A stretch of 64,000 nt of DNA, from NCBI GenBank assembly GCA_030141605.1, contig JAQGDQ010000019.1:870001-934000 (forward strand), read 5' to 3'. The notes under the pieces were generated by a model. It worked only from the letters and a program-made list of their open reading frames with translations, did no database searches and was not told where the DNA came from. The DNA is from Tubiluchus corallicola. Lineage: Eukaryota; Priapulida; Priapulimorpha; Priapulimorphida; Tubiluchidae. Shown one piece after another: positions 1-11,646 of the stretch (positions are counted from its first letter, which is position 1; every line of letters begins with the position of its first letter). A program made the translations under genes and the position numbers.

Positions 1-117
1 CAACTATCACTAAACTAACTGATTTAAAGCCATTGTCTGATTTATCTGAGCCCATTAAATTCATTAGTCAGAAGTGGCACAGCATAAGTTCTTATATTCT
101 GGATTTAATTTTTCCAG

Positions 118-3100
118 GTTCTAACTGAACAGGCAAAGTTCTACGACAACCCCCTCCTGAGTGATGTTACACTGAGAGTTGGAGATGAGATATTTCATGG
201 ACATAAATTAATTCTAGTCAGGGCGAGTGAAGTGTTCGAGCGTATGCTAAGCTCTGAATGGAGTGACCCTCGTCTGAAGGTGGAGTCTGTAATTAACGAT
301 TTTGGAGTTAAGAAATTCTGAAACAATATCTGCAACAAAACTTCGAAGATTTACAGTAGGGTTAATTAGGATTAAATAATGGATTGTTTCTTTTTGATTA
401 AACCCGTTTGGTCTAAATATATGGTGAAAGAAATCAATGCGTAATGAACACGTTGAAATGAAATATAACGTATAACAAATCAACAGTCAATAAATATTTA
501 TTCGAAATGTGAAATATTTTATGGTAAACAATTTTTTTGCCACTTATTTGCACAACGCTAGCTTTCTTAATTATATATGCATTGTTTCTTCGGCTATAGG
601 CACTAGTTTTGCTCGTTTCTGTTCAGATATGCATCTATTCGTTCAACGGATTTTCATTCACTCATTCATTCATTCATTCATTCATTCATTCATTCATTCA
701 TTCATTCATTCATTCATTCATTTATTCATTTATTCATTTATTCATTCATTCATTCATTCATTTAGTTATTCATTCATTTATTCATTCATTCATTTATTCT
801 TTCGGTCAATCAATTGCTCGGTCCGTCATTCAGTAGGTCGGTCAGTCAGTTAGTCATCTATTCATTTTTGCTCATTCATTCATTGAATCAATCGTTTACT
901 CGTTCGTTTATACTGTCTTTTATTCACTCACTTACTCCTTCATTTTCTATTCACCACTGATATAATCATCATTTTCCTTCTTAGCCAGCTTGCACGACAC
1001 TGGGAACATTTTTAGTCGTACCACACCACTGTTTTATGCAGTCTTTAAATTCAACCGCGTCTACCAATATTTAAAGAATTCATCAGAGCACATTATCGTG
1101 CTAGCCATAGTTCGTTTCGAAACACAAGGTAAAAAGTTGCACTTGCCTCCTGAAGCTTAACTTGCTGCAGTAAAACAGCCTTTTTTAATGTCAGTCTTTG
1201 CAAATGCAATTATATTTAATTGAACGTTTTTTAACAACGCAGTCACTTGAACAGCACTCATACAAGCGACTCGCAGTTAAATTGGCGTTGTCTTGTTGTC
1301 ATTTAAAAGTTGACTACCAATTTGCGAACAGTTAAATGGTTGTTTAAAAATGTTTATCTTCACAGGAGTTAAAGCTCGTTGAAGACGATGCCTGTATTGA
1401 AGTATTTCCAAGATTTTTGCGATTTCTTTATGGTTGCCACATCACATTGAACTCTGAGAATGCCCTACCAGTGCTGGTGTTGGCTGATAAGTATAACGTC
1501 AGCGATCTCAGACAGGTAAATAAAGCAGGTGTTAATATAAGTCTTAAACTGCAAGGTATCTTGTAGTTTTATTCTTCTGTAACAACGTTCATAGACATTA
1601 CACATTGCTGTTTATAAGCTTACATACTGTGTATGTTGCAGTTATTATATCCATGACTGTAGACTGATAAATGTGACAAATGACACTTATGACAAATTTG
1701 ATTCAACTATAGGTGTGCATCAATTTTACCTGTGATTACATCATTCCCAAGCTGCAACTAAAGGATGTCTTCCACGTCTGGTTCCAATATGCAACCAAGT
1801 GTTATCATACGAAACTCATCAACGCATGCATAATGGCGCTTGCTGACAAAATGGATGACATTTGCTCTTCTCTTGGTAAGAAATCAGGCAAAAATTAACA
1901 TTTGGTTACATTGCAAATATGAGAGATTTAAACTTATTATAAAGCAACGATTCCACTAATAACGTTGGCGGTGCTGCTTAGCTATAAACGCACTTAGCTA
2001 AAATTCATACATGCTAAAACAATGTGCGTTGCTGTCATATATTCAGTGCATATTTAACCGCCTTAATTTATGGCTGGTATAGACCAATGGTATTAATCTT
2101 TTCAAACCCATGAGACACATTACATATTGTAATCCAGCTCTTCATTTTGCATGGCAAACAAGGAGCGAAACTCGGGGAGTAATGTGTTTTTAGGAAAACA
2201 TACGCAACGACCCAGATGTTCAAGAAACTGAAACGATCTATTTACCATCTTTAAAAAAGGAAAACGCCATCTATTCAAAACCCAAACTGCTTTGCCCAAA
2301 TTTCTGTTTTCAAATGTAGCAACCTCGTCAACCCGTTACCTCAATTTAAACCTGGTATGCGACTTTCTACAAAAGGATCGCAATGCAAAGTCAAATAATT
2401 CCTGTGCAGACTTTGACTGGTATAGCTCGCTGATAGAAACTGCATGGTGCAAAACAGCCTAATTAGCGCCTCTTGATGCTGCTACCCAAAACTCACTTTT
2501 AAAACCAAGCTATTAACATGTGTTGTGGAGAACGCTACATTTTTAAAATTATTTAGCTGGGGCAGATCAAGGCCCTTCAAAGGTCTTTTGAAGGAGCTTT
2601 GGGCACTGGACAGATCTCTTGCCTGAATAAAAACTAAATCTTTGCTAGATAGAAAATTGTGCATCTAGTGAAAGCTAATGCACACAAATTACCCTTCTTC
2701 GTTGTTTAGATTCAATTAAAAGACATTTAAAAGGATCAAAGATGAAGGTCTTTAGGATGAAGGTACTCTTCCCTGGAACAATCTGTAAATTTACAGTGTG
2801 TAAATCACTGTAGAAAAGCAAAAATTATATCCAAAACAATAAAAATTTATTCGCGTTGTTTTTAATTAACATACAAATTAATTAATAGTCTTTCTTTATT
2901 TTTTAAGAATGGGAACAAGAATGGCTTAATATGGATGAAGATCAACTCATTCATTTTCTGCAAAGCTCTGAGTTAGTCATAAAAGATGAGTACTCTCTTT
3001 GGAAGGCTGTACTGAAGTGGCTTCAGTCTTCAATACACGAGAGTAGGCAAGCTCACCAGGTTTGTATTTATGTACAATGATAGTGGCAGCACTTTCAGAT

Positions 3101-6100
3101 TCACTTCATTTCATCAACTAGTTAATCACGTTCACAGATGTCACATTCACAATTTTATTGCATAAGTATACTTTCCTAGTAAGTTAAAAACAAAACAGTG
3201 GCATCCCTGTAAGTTTACAAATTATTCTTGGAGGTCTGAAAGAATCTCAACACCCAAACCGTATCTTATTGGTTACACTACTTGCAAAATTATGAAATAC
3301 GTCGTAGATCCATGCACTATGAATTACAATATTACCATAAAAAAGGTTACCAAAACGTACAGAAACTTATGAAATATGCCATTCTCATACTGTACATATC
3401 GTCACCAGCCTGAAAACCCAAAAATAAAAAACATACTACGTATATATGATACAAAAGCAAGACTAATAGTAATTATTGTATTACCCAGAGGCTACAGCTG
3501 TACATGAATGAAAGATAAAGGTGAAAATAAAGGCTACAGAACCGTATCGCTTAATTTTAGTGTTGTTTAAAGAGCTGTAGGATCATACTACTATTATACA
3601 GCTAAATTATATAGAGTTATAGTCTTACCAATTAAATATCACTCAAAAGCTGTAAGATACAAATGATACAACATTCTTATTAGATAGTACAACTTATATA
3701 ATATAAACTCCGCAGAATCATATTACTGTTAAGCCCAAAATATACGCAAAGATACCATATTCACTAAGGATCACATATATCTGGATAAATGCTAGCGCTG
3801 AATGATTTGTTTTGTTTATTACCAAAAGCTATTTAGAAATACATGTACTATTTACATATATTAAAAGCTACCAAATTATATTATTTCTATGTACCAATAA
3901 CGACTGAACCACGCCACTTATGTAACATGTACCAAAAATGACTGGACCATACTATTTGCGTTGCATCTGACAAAAACAACTGTACCACACTACTTGCATT
4001 CCACTTACAGGAAGCTTTGCTGACGAAGTTGTTGGCTTACATTCGATTTCCCATGATGACTCCAGATCAACTTTGCGAACTTGAAAAGAACAAACTTGTG
4101 GAACAGTACCGTCCAAACGTCATGCCTTATCTAACAACAGCTTATAAATTTCATGCTTTATCTCTGGCAAGTCGTGCAGCTCTAAGCAAAGAATTCTCTA
4201 GTACCAGGTATATATGTAACCGTTTAAAGACACATTATCTTCTATATTCGTTCAATAATAATTCTGATTTCAGAAACTATGACGGTTATGCATGGCATCA
4301 AAATTGTACAGTTATGATTTAATATCCGCGTTACTCATTTTTTCATTAAAAAAGTTGTTCCAATAAATAGGGAGTTAATTTTCTAATGTAGGCAGAGATA
4401 TTTTTATAACTTTCGAGATTAAGCTACATCAGTTATAGGTCTATATTTCAAACTCAAACTTTGGTTTAAATATAGATTTGGCTGGATATCGACTCAACAT
4501 TAACAAAACTTTTGTTTATTGTTACTATTAAATAATAAATACATAAATAATGGTTTCATTAAAAAGTCACACCATAGCAATAAAACTGAATACAAGGTAT
4601 GAATACAACAAAAATAGAAAAAAGAGTCAAAAAGCACATAAAAAGAGACATTGCATTACAACATAAAAATTTGGAGGAATGATATCACAAAGTCAGTAAA
4701 ACAGTTTAAAACCAATTGAGACAATAAATGTTTTACTATAATTTAGAAAGACGTTCCTGTTTATAGTTATAGTTAGATATAGTTCTAATAACATCAAGCA
4801 TTGGTGAACATTTGTAACGTTCTGTTCGCATTTTAGGCTTGACTAATTTATTAAAATTTCGAGTAATATGATTGCTTACACTATGAAGCAGGAAGAAAGT
4901 GTCTGTGGTACATTATAATGTTAGAAGCAAAATTACAGGTTATTTTTTGTCTACGATTAATGTAATTCATCATTACTTAAAGATTAGTAACGTGATCTTT
5001 ACGTAAAATTCAGTTATGTAAAACATCATCATAAGAAATAAAATCTTTGCCGAAAATTATTCGACAAATTCTTTTTGAATTTTTTTCAATACTACCAATT
5101 TGAGTTTGATTTATAGACGAGATCCAAGTAGCAGAAGCGTACTCTAAAACAGGGCGAATATAAGTTATATAGACACATACTAGTATAGATAGTTGGACAC
5201 GTACTAAGTCTGATGCAGTACATCTTTTTAGTACAAAAACCATGAAAATTCGTTTACCTGCTTTAGCAGTAATGTTTTCAATTTGGTGGTCCCACTTAAG
5301 ATTGTTTTGAAGTTCGATATCCAATATTGTAGTATATACAGTATAATTATATATATGAACTGTAAGGGAGAACTTAAATGAACAAACAGCGCTTAATATG
5401 TGCTTTTGAGCAATTTTTGTTGGAACAAAGAAACTGTGTTTTGGAACAGGGTAAAATGGGGCAATATCGGACAAAATTGGCTTTTTTCAGGATTCGATCT
5501 CCATTTTTACATTTTTTTGGAATAATGTCTGATAAACTAAAACTATATTGTTGAGGAATCTGGGAAAACGGGAAAGCAGATGGCTGCACAAAATGTAGAA
5601 AATGTAAAATAACTAAACACTTTCCTACGTCATTGAAAAAAAAGGGTAATGTCGAACACTTGCAGGTAATGTCGAACAGTTCTGATGGATAAAGTCGGAC
5701 ATAATTAACGCCAAACGAACAACTTTGTGGTTATGCTACTAAAGGTTTTAAAATTTTGCAAAGAGATATTTTAAAGAGATTGAAGAGAGATTTTAAAGAG
5801 ATTGCTCAGTGACGACATGAGAGAAATGTTATTGATCGCCCACGTAAGCAAGAAAAATAAGTTTTTTGCTCGACGTTGTTATTTGTTTATAGCCGCCGAA
5901 AATAACACAGCATACTAACATGAATACGGTTTCACGCAAATCTGCAAATGTGATACATTTTCACTTCTGCTTAATTTCTGAAATCACCGTCTCCCCCTTG
6001 AGTACCCTCTGTGGAATCAATTAGATCAGCTTGACAAGTTTTTGTTACGTAGTCTGGTTTTATACGCCAGAACACCTTAATTGTGTTGTACAAGCATTTT

Positions 6101-9100
6101 ATCTTGTGTTATAGACTTTGAGAATATTGTCTTTTGAAATTGATCATTTGTTATCTAAATTTTGTATTAGATTAGTAATATTTTCATTTGCCACTTTTTT
6201 AAAGGCATAAAAGCTTGCATAATTTGCGCCATGTAAAAACTCTACTAAGGCTGTGTATATGCGTTCGCCAGTGTGTGAGTGAGTGAGTGAGTGCGTGCGT
6301 GTGGATTAGGTTAGATTTGATCACAGATTGCATTTGATAAGAGCTCCACTGCGGAAGTTTTCCTCTTTTTGCTGTCTTATTCTTTAAGTTACTTATATTT
6401 GCAGCTTTTTTTCTTCCTAGCCGTTTCGATAACGGTTTCCTCTCTATGTTTTAAGACGATTAAGATCATGTTATTTTTACATTTTGACCCACTGGCCAAA
6501 AATCCATGTTATTTACCTACAAAAGGAATTAATTCAGGCTAAAGTTGGACACAAAAATTCAATTGTCCGACATTAGCCTAGGCCTTCGGGTAAAGTCGGA
6601 CACTACTTCAGTGAGTTGTATAATAAACAAATAAATATGGTGTTTTACAAAGTGAGGCATGAAAGCATCGGGAAGAAGTAACTTACAAAATAAACCATTT
6701 CTGAAGAGGGTGCTCCAAATAATTATTCGTTAGGTCTGTTTATCAGAAAATCAAAAAAAAGTTAATGCGATTAAGAATAAACAAACTCACTGAGCGAGCT
6801 TGAATGTTTACGACTATACGACTGCCAGAAGACAAACTACTACACAATGGTGAATGATGTGATGTGTCAATATTAACAATGAAAGAAAAAACAGCGTCCC
6901 AACTTCCAGGTAATTTAATGGGTTTTAGGAAAACGTAAAACTCATTATCCGACATTAGCCCATGCCCGACATTTCCCTATTTGGCCTTACATGTAAATTA
7001 TACGACTGTTGTTATCAAAAAATGTGTTTTTTTATAGTTTTCTACTTCGTAACTACACTGAACTCCGATGGGACAGGCGCATTACTATTCGTAACTATTC
7101 TCAGCTACATCGGTGCTGTGAGGTGGTGGTTCGACTCAACACAAGGTCTTCTTCTTTTCCTTCTCAGAATTGGGATTGGGAACTAAAGGTGCGCCTTTGT
7201 GGAGAAATAAAATTAGATTTGGCGAATTATTTATTTGGGCTACTCGTGTTTCTCGTTGTCTTGTACAGACATACAATAATATGTACAGCAATTTACAATA
7301 TATGTTATACTATAGCTATACAATAATACTCTAAAACTTTATTAGGACAAAAAGTGAACTTTTTTAAGGTTTACACGTATAACAAAACCCTCTGCTAAGT
7401 GGCAAACGACGAGTAATTATAGCGCAGAACAATTTATTACAACACTCTATTGCTGAATCAATAAAGAATCTTTCATTCATGCCCCCACATACGTCACCAG
7501 GATATGATCAGAAAAGATCGAACTAAATGGCTAGGCAATTAACGCACCTCAGCCTCGCCCAACACATTTGGAGCTATCCTGAAAGTCTTAGAAGCGGCTA
7601 AAATGATCCAAGAACATATTATTTATCGTTATTCAAGAAACAAGTTTACGAGGCACATGCAAGATGTATTAGAGGATCCTGAATTCCCGAGTTCGACAGT
7701 AACCTGCTCAAATTTCCGACCATGCCTCTGCGGAGACGCACGAGGCTTCCACACACTAAATGTGGAGGACATGATAGATCTGTTAATATTAATAAAATAC
7801 ATTGTTCGCTACTATTACACGTTCATTTTTTGCCACTCCAGCAGAAGGTTATATTACACCCTGTATAGAATAATTTGGCATAGTATACGACATAAGAATT
7901 GTAGATGTCATATTAGCTGCATAATTTCACGTGTGTCTATGTCAGGTATTTTTTAGGTTAATTAAACGAAAATGTTATTAACACTTACCTTTTCTCGAGC
8001 TCAACAGTATTTAGTTAGTTTTTAACACAACAAATAAATTGAAAATTTGAAACGTATCTTAAGACACTTGAGTTTTAGCAGTCGAGATGGCAGAAAAGAT
8101 GAAATAACGGCCTGTCCATTAAAGTAACTTACACTGATTTTTAGCCTACACGCCCAAGGCCAGTCTGTTATTTGAAAATTAACTTTCTGTTCCTTAGCTG
8201 TACTGAATTTTGAAATGTACGTTTTCAATTTACAGGTATTTCCGAAAGGCTATTCATCGTCGAATGAAGATTTCCGCTGTCTCCTATATTCAAACGTAAT
8301 CCTGGATCAGCCACGAGCAGTGGAGTTCATGTTGTCAGTCGTGGATGACGCAAGAATCTTGCGTACGGTAAGACTTAAATTGGACAGTACCTCAAACATT
8401 TTCCAAAACAGCACTTGTCCGAAACCTGACTAATCTTCATTAAATTTTGGCAATCGAAACAAACTGGGACGCTATTGGTGGTCATATTACTTCATGGTTG
8501 CACTGTTAATGCAAATCAAAATATTAACTTTAAAATGTAATTTTATTATGTTCTGCCTGAAATGAAAAAAATGTTATATAGTTGCCATATAACTGTTTTC
8601 AGAAAAAAATTAAAACCATAAAAGCAGCATTTGCAATCGAAACTGAAACTCCCGGTATTTTGTTGGTTAAAAAGGAATAAGGAGAGGTGTGGCACTTGAT
8701 GCACCACTTGTATTTTATTTAAAACACACTTCTGTTCAATTTGATGCTGCTGTTTTATACATTGTTAATTACAATCACAATTTTCGTGCAAAAGTGGATT
8801 AGCAAACTTGATATACACACATTTTTACACATTACCAGTCCTTTAAACTTCCAATATTTCTGTACAAGTCTAGTACATCTGAATTTGCTAATGAGGACTT
8901 CTCATGAGAAGATTGCAGACCAGATATAATCTGTTTAACTGCTATTTCCACTTTTTTCCCGTTCGTTGTGTAAGGTATTTCCTCCACCTGAAGAATTTTT
9001 GCTGGCAGATGGCGCACTGACAATTTAACAGCAATAGCATCTTTTAAACGCTGAATTAGTTTGTCAGAAAGTATTTCTCCCTGGCACAATTTTAAGAAGA

Positions 9101-11646
9101 GGATGACCCTTTCGTCTCCATTGCTACTGCTCTGACCCACACACAGAGAATCCTCTACCTCCTTGAAATTGTCCACGACATTGTAAATTTCAGCACTTCC
9201 AAAGCGAACTCCACCGGGGTTTAAGACACCATCACTGCGTCCCAACATGTATACTCCTCCTGTTCTTTCACTTATTATGCAAAAATCACCTTGCGTCCAA
9301 ACTCCTGGAAACTTATCAAAATAAGACTTCTTGTACTTCATACCTTCTTTGTCATTCCACAGATATATTGGCATTGAAGGAAATGGTTTAGTGCAGACAA
9401 GATGTCCTCTCTGTCCATACACTGGCTGGCCTTCTTCATTAAAGCACTCAACAGCCATACCAAGAGTTCTAACTTGCAGCTCTCCACGGTAAACTGGCAC
9501 TTTCCAGTTCCATCCAGCAAACACAGCAAATGGATCGGTACCACCTGTCGCAGGAGCCAATAGCAAGTCTTCCTTTATGCAGTCATAGACGTAATCGAAA
9601 TCATTCGGTGACAAAGTAGATCCACTGGTTAATATAGTGTGCAGTGTCTTCAAACTATGTGTGGCCTTTGGCATGATTTTACTCTCTTTCATGATCCTAA
9701 TCCACTTTGCACCCATAGCGAGAAATGTTATCCCGATGTTATCGACTAAGTTCCAAAGGTGGTATTTACCGTGGATAATAGCAGATCCATCATACAAAAC
9801 AATAGATGAGCCAACGTGAAGCAGTGTTAGGAGCCAATTCCACATCATCCAGCCAGTAGTTGTATAACACAGCGCAACATCATTGTTGGTCATGTTTCCA
9901 TGAAGGACGTATTCTTTTGAGCACTGAAGCAATAAGCCGCCAGCTGAATGAACGATACATTTTGGCGCACCAGTGGTACCAGAAGTGAATAGTATAAAAA
10001 GTGGTTGGTTGAAAGAGAGCTGCCTAAACTTCAATTCTGGAACCACGCCATTTGGCAGCATGCCCAGTGCTAAGAATTCAGATATGGTCATACAGTTACG
10101 AATTTCAGCTATGTCAGGCTTTTTTTCAATAAACGGTACAATCACTACCTTTTCTAAGTGGCACAAGTCACTAATGACATTTTTTATCTTATCCATATAG
10201 TTGTGAACTTTTCCATTGTATATGACTGCATCCGCAACAAACATGAGTTTTGGACGAATTTGCCTAAATCGTGCAAGAACACCAGCAACTCCAAAATCTG
10301 GAGACGTTGAGCTCCAGATTGCACCGATACTTGCTGCTGCCAACATTGCTTCTACTGCTTCACAACAGTTAGGAAGGTATCCTACCACACGATCTTCACA
10401 TCGAACACCTAGTCTGGTCATAGCAGCAGCAAAGAGTGCCACACGATGTCGCAGTTCAGCATACGTCCGCGTTGCCACATTTTCTTCATGCCCTTCTTGC
10501 GTGGCATAGATAGCAATTCTGTCGCCATCGTGGTTAAGTAAGTTTTCTGCAAAATTCAGTCTTGCACCGTGGAACCATTCTGGAATGTCTGAAATGCTCT
10601 TACTTTTATCTACAACTTGTATATATGGTTTCGAATGGATTATTTTTGTGTAATCCCAAACTTCTTTCCAGAACAGGTCGTAGTTTTCGATCGACCATCT
10701 TCTGAGATCTTCGTAGCTACGTAGATCCAGACTATACAATTTGTTCACTTTTTCTCTAAATTCGTCCATATGTGTAATTTTTGAAGCGTCAGGCAGCCAA
10801 CAAATGTTATCAGCACCAGATATTTTTTCTTCGTGATTTTTATTCATGATGTAGCGTAACTGTGTTACAAAACTCTGAATACAGTTGCAAACACTTGCAT
10901 GTTGACATGCGACATCAGCTATTTTTCGTGAAGACTAGTCCCACTCTTCGTTTAATTACAAAATTGGAGCAGCGATTACAGGCAGACAACATGTAAGCGA
11001 CAACTATAAACACGTATAAAAATAAAAGCGGACTTTGAACAGCTTACAACGAGATCTTGCTCTGATAGAATGTGCTGAGATGTGTGAATTTATGATCACT
11101 GTTTTAGTACTACTGTAGTAGTTTAAAATCTCAAGGTTAATCGTTTTGAAAGGCGCTAGCAGTTGACTACGAAAAGAATAGTATTACAGAAATTGTCAGA
11201 AATGGGCAAATGCAAATGGACAAAACAACTTACGACTGCCTAAATCTGGTGCACAAACACTTAAGATTTCAGTATTAATTATTAGAGTGCAACAGCTAAA
11301 ACATGGAAACCGCAAACTTAATTTCCGACCTTGTACCATGGTATAACGTATAAACATAGTTGACAAACATTTGCGCAGGCTTCATTCCTCAGGAACGCTC
11401 ACGCTGCGTACTGTTGCACGCGTCATGTGTTAATGCTTTGTTTTGCTTGCTTGCTTTAACTTACAATTCTTAATGGAAACTAATTTGTTGCAGGTAACCG
11501 GACAGAAGAATTTTACTAAAGCTCGTTACACAGCTGATACAGAGATAGACAAAAAAGTTTACCTTCACGAATTATTAGAGAAAGATTCACATCTCCTAGT
11601 TAATGATACACTCGTCTTACAGCTAGCCTTGAGACCAGTGGAATGA
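118..11646 (+). CDS. BTBD17: BTBD17-like BTB/BACK protein, 3' eight exons
   Basis: Exons read from the sequence are 118-279, 1366-1515, 1713-1875, 2908-3059, 4011-4207, 7038-7188, 8236-8367 and 11494-11646 (stop). They total 1260 nt, exactly 420 codons, and phases agree at all seven junctions, each with GT-AG ends. Exons 1-2 encode a BTB/POZ fold (LSDVTLRVG, FHGHKLIL, FLRFLYG). Exons 3-5 encode a BACK domain (LWKAVLKWL, IRFPMMTPDQL, YKFHAL). Exons 6-8 encode the C-terminal domain typical of BTBD17 (LLRNY, NWDWELK, ending LQLALRPVE). Family: BTBD17, the galectin-3-binding-protein-like BTB group, about 480 aa in human; molecular role poorly known. The N-terminal exon(s) lie left of the window. 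Donors after exons 1, 4 and 6 (gtggag, gtttgt, gtgcgc) are weak. The last intron contains AACS on the other strand. The gene class is secure; exact orthology is inferred from remembered sequences. Confidence 0.85.
280..1365. repeat. intron 1 with CATT tetranucleotide array
   Basis: The first visible intron of the BTB gene. From about 652 to 815 it carries an imperfect (CATT)n/(TTCA)n microsatellite with TTTA interruptions that decays into related tetranucleotides (GTCA, GTCG) up to about 960. Open frames over it are low-complexity Ser-Phe-Ile-His strings and are not genes. Nothing else is seen in this intron. Confidence 0.85.
1876..2907. other. intron 3 of BTB gene, nothing recognised
   Basis: AT-rich intron between a gtaaga donor and a ttttttaag acceptor. 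I see no coding, repeat or RNA feature in it. The short minus-strand frame around 2482-2664 has no recognisable motif. Confidence 0.6.
3060..4010. other. intron 4 of BTB gene, nothing recognised
   Basis: AT-rich intron ending in a good acceptor (cattccacttacag). Its 3' half contains loosely repeated phrases of the type 'accaaaaatgactggaccatacta' (about 3895-4000), suggesting a short degenerate tandem repeat just before the acceptor. No other feature is supported. Confidence 0.5.
4740..5400 (-). mobile_element. LINE reverse transcriptase C-terminal fragment
   Basis: The minus strand encodes the thumb/C-terminal part of a non-LTR retrotransposon reverse transcriptase of the CR1/Jockey type. 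Diagnostic stretches are LKWDHQIENITAKAGKRI, YIRPVLEYASATW and IEKNSKRICRIIFG. Downstream, in shifted frames, KLVKPKMRTERYKCSPML resembles the usual end of such ORFs. Palm-domain motifs (YADD) are absent, so this is a 5'-truncated dead copy, as is normal for LINE insertions. It lies in intron 5 of the BTB gene in opposite orientation. Both borders are approximate. Confidence 0.85.
5447..6985. mobile_element. candidate non-autonomous DNA transposon with GTCGGACA motifs
   Basis: The left end reads AGGGTAAAATGGGGCAATAT at about 5448, followed by CGGACA. The right end, read on the minus strand from about 6981, gives AGGGAAATGTCGGGCATGGG, then CTAATGTCGGATAA. These form imperfect terminal inverted repeats. 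The same GGGTAAWGTCGGACA-type word recurs inside, near 5643, 5664, 5686, 6539 and 6592 on the + strand and near 6567 and 6947 on the - strand. No transposase is recognised between the ends; the 70-codon minus frame at 6743-6955 is unassigned. The element sits in intron 5 of the BTB gene and ends about 50 nt before the exon at 7038. Superfamily not assigned; the transposon reading is an inference from the end symmetry. Confidence 0.6.
7424..7956. repeat. dispersed repeat with unknown Cys/His ORF, copy 1 (head-to-head)
   Basis: Intron 6 of the BTB gene carries two opposed copies of a repeat also found at 41.65-42.29 kb. The plus-strand copy (about 7600-7956) is open for 117 codons and contains VLEDPEF, CSNFRPCLCGDARGF and EDMID, matching VLKDLAFF, CSNHTPEDCTLCDVCEAF and EGMID of the other locus. 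A shorter minus-strand piece (7486 to 7424) matches the segment around MIDS and CC. DNA similarity continues beyond the shared protein segment, so this is a dispersed repeat and not a host exon. Family not recognised. Confidence 0.65.
8714..8719 (-). promoter_or_regulatory. AACS poly(A) signal
   Basis: On the minus strand this reads AATAAA, about 115 nt beyond the AACS stop codon, a normal distance for a 3' UTR. Nothing experimental supports its use. Confidence 0.55.
8832..10847 (-). CDS. AACS: acetoacetyl-CoA synthetase, intronless
   Basis: Cytosolic AACS joins acetoacetate and CoA using ATP (acetoacetyl-AMP intermediate), feeding ketone bodies into sterol and fatty-acid synthesis. The 671 aa frame matches the family along its whole length (human about 672 aa). 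Visible parts: acyl-CoA synthetase N-terminal region (about 30-100, WFHGARLNFAENLL), core motif A3 TSGTTGAPK (289-297), GGTD (435-438), the adenylate-binding GDFC (520-523), GRSDGVLNPGGVRFGSAEIYN-type hinge region (536-556) and the C-terminal catalytic lysine motif NGKKVE (629-634). No frameshift or stop is seen. The start chosen is the first in-frame Met, 16 residues before conserved sequence begins. It lies entirely inside the last intron of the BTBD17-like gene, antisense to it. Vertebrate AACS has many introns, so a retroposed origin is likely, yet the frame is intact. Confidence 0.97.
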   Translation of the reverse strand: MNKNHEEKISGADNICWLPDASKITHMDEFREKVNKLYSLDLRSYEDLRRWSIENYDLFWKEVWDYTKIIHSKPYIQVVDKSKSISDIPEWFHGARLNFAENLLNHDGDRIAIYATQEGHEENVATRTYAELRHRVALFAAAMTRLGVRCEDRVVGYLPNCCEAVEAMLAAASIGAIWSSTSPDFGVAGVLARFRQIRPKLMFVADAVIYNGKVHNYMDKIKNVISDLCHLEKVVIVPFIEKKPDIAEIRNCMTISEFLALGMLPNGVVPELKFRQLSFNQPLFILFTSGTTGAPKCIVHSAGGLLLQCSKEYVLHGNMTNNDVALCYTTTGWMMWNWLLTLLHVGSSIVLYDGSAIIHGKYHLWNLVDNIGITFLAMGAKWIRIMKESKIMPKATHSLKTLHTILTSGSTLSPNDFDYVYDCIKEDLLLAPATGGTDPFAVFAGWNWKVPVYRGELQVRTLGMAVECFNEEGQPVYGQRGHLVCTKPFPSMPIYLWNDKEGMKYKKSYFDKFPGVWTQGDFCIISERTGGVYMLGRSDGVLNPGGVRFGSAEIYNVVDNFKEVEDSLCVGQSSSNGDERVILFLKLCQGEILSDKLIQRLKDAIAVKLSVRHLPAKILQVEEIPYTTNGKKVEIAVKQIISGLQSSHEKSSLANSDVLDLYRNIGSLKDW

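Noticed and set aside
509-853. Ser-Phe-Ile-His-rich frames
   Set aside because: They are readings of the CATT tetranucleotide array.
7009-7326. 105-codon frame as a separate gene
   Set aside because: Its middle is exon 6 of the BTB gene (7038-7188); the ends are intron.
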